DNA from: Fibrobacter sp.
GTDB lineage: Bacteria; Fibrobacterota; Fibrobacteria; Fibrobacterales; Fibrobacteraceae
Direction: 5' to 3'
Assembly (NCBI GenBank): GCA_017965445.1
Contig: JAGCPZ010000028.1
Span: forward strand, 1-38,758
Length of the DNA: 38,758 bases
Part shown: in pieces, positions 38,697 to 38,758 of the stretch
Numbering within the stretch: position 1 is the first letter of the stretch
How the letters are laid out: every line of letters begins with the position of its first letter
Made by a program: the position numbers and the translations under genes
The notes under the pieces: model-generated
The model's input: the letters and a program-made list of their open reading frames with translations, nothing else
What the model was told of the DNA's origin: nothing
Databases searched by the model: none

Positions 38697-38758
38697 AAAC
38701 AAACTCTGCATGGAAAACTGAACTCTTTTAAGCAACCGCCAGAATGCCGAAGCAAGGC

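Noticed and set aside
38697..38758. 3' end of 23S rRNA
   Set aside because: No recognisable 23S 3' terminus; the bases look like 23S-5S spacer.

Overview
The window reads as chromosome of a Fibrobacter-like bacterium (Fibrobacteres, the fibre-degrading gut lineage of the FCB group). This is an inference from several traits: a lipoprotein with long Ser-rich linkers, a secreted CE1-type esterase with a regulatory N-terminus, tandem species-specific outer-membrane proteins, a short Bacteroidetes-type sigma-70 factor, a Gram-negative envelope (WaaA/Kdo transferase, lipoproteins), futalosine-type menaquinone synthesis (MqnC), and abundant short palindromic intergenic repeats. No phage, IS element or CRISPR array was seen.

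Layout. 1-252: palindromic repeats. 253-1883 (+): NUDIX hydrolase overlapping an RmlD-like reductase. 1886-4218 (-): three tandem secreted beta-barrel-like paralogues. 4326-7282 (-): TrmO and two LamG-like lipoproteins, one with a poly-Ser linker; then a DUF805 membrane protein (7451-7825). 8106-10282 (+): prfA-prmC. 10283-11203: dense repeats, including a 69-bp tandem array, around a small Cys-tailed ORF. 11204-17633 (-): a compact run transcribed as mrp, DUF971, sigma factor, membrane TPR protein, TPR lipoprotein, rlpA, which I read as one envelope operon. 18007-22186 (-): PfpI/DJ-1 protein, CrcB fluoride channel, an unusual tandem ABC ATPase, an anchored unknown protein. 22309-23781 (-): CE1 esterase. 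24004-25375 (+): overlapping leader ORF, mqnC, small Cys-rich protein. 25502-26164 (-): AlkD-like protein. 26313-26963 (+): basic AT-hook-like protein. tRNA-Cys, then LPLAT-like (DUF374) and DnaQ-like genes. 28901-33481 (-): rpmB with its own promoter, then ispH, waaA, an isoprenylcysteine-methyltransferase-like protein and an ABC exporter, transcribed in the reverse order with 8-nt overlaps. 33513-35059: two tRNA-Glu genes, tRNA-Ser, and degenerate copies of tRNA 3' ends. 35294-37774 (+): DEAD-box RNA helicase. The end holds a small lipoprotein, a 35-residue membrane peptide and the 5S rRNA of a leftward rRNA operon whose 23S lies beyond the window.

The most unusual content is repetitive DNA. 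Repeat families lie between genes and also appear in frame inside three conserved proteins (NUDIX, PrmC, ABC ATPase). Heptanucleotide arrays begin exactly at start or stop codons of four genes. Fragments of tRNA 3' ends with terminators are multiplied beside the tRNA-Glu and tRNA-Ser loci. Promoters at stable-RNA genes and the helicase fit both a TTGACA/TATATT and a TTG-N19-TAnnTTTG pattern, consistent with the Bacteroidetes-like sigma factor encoded here.
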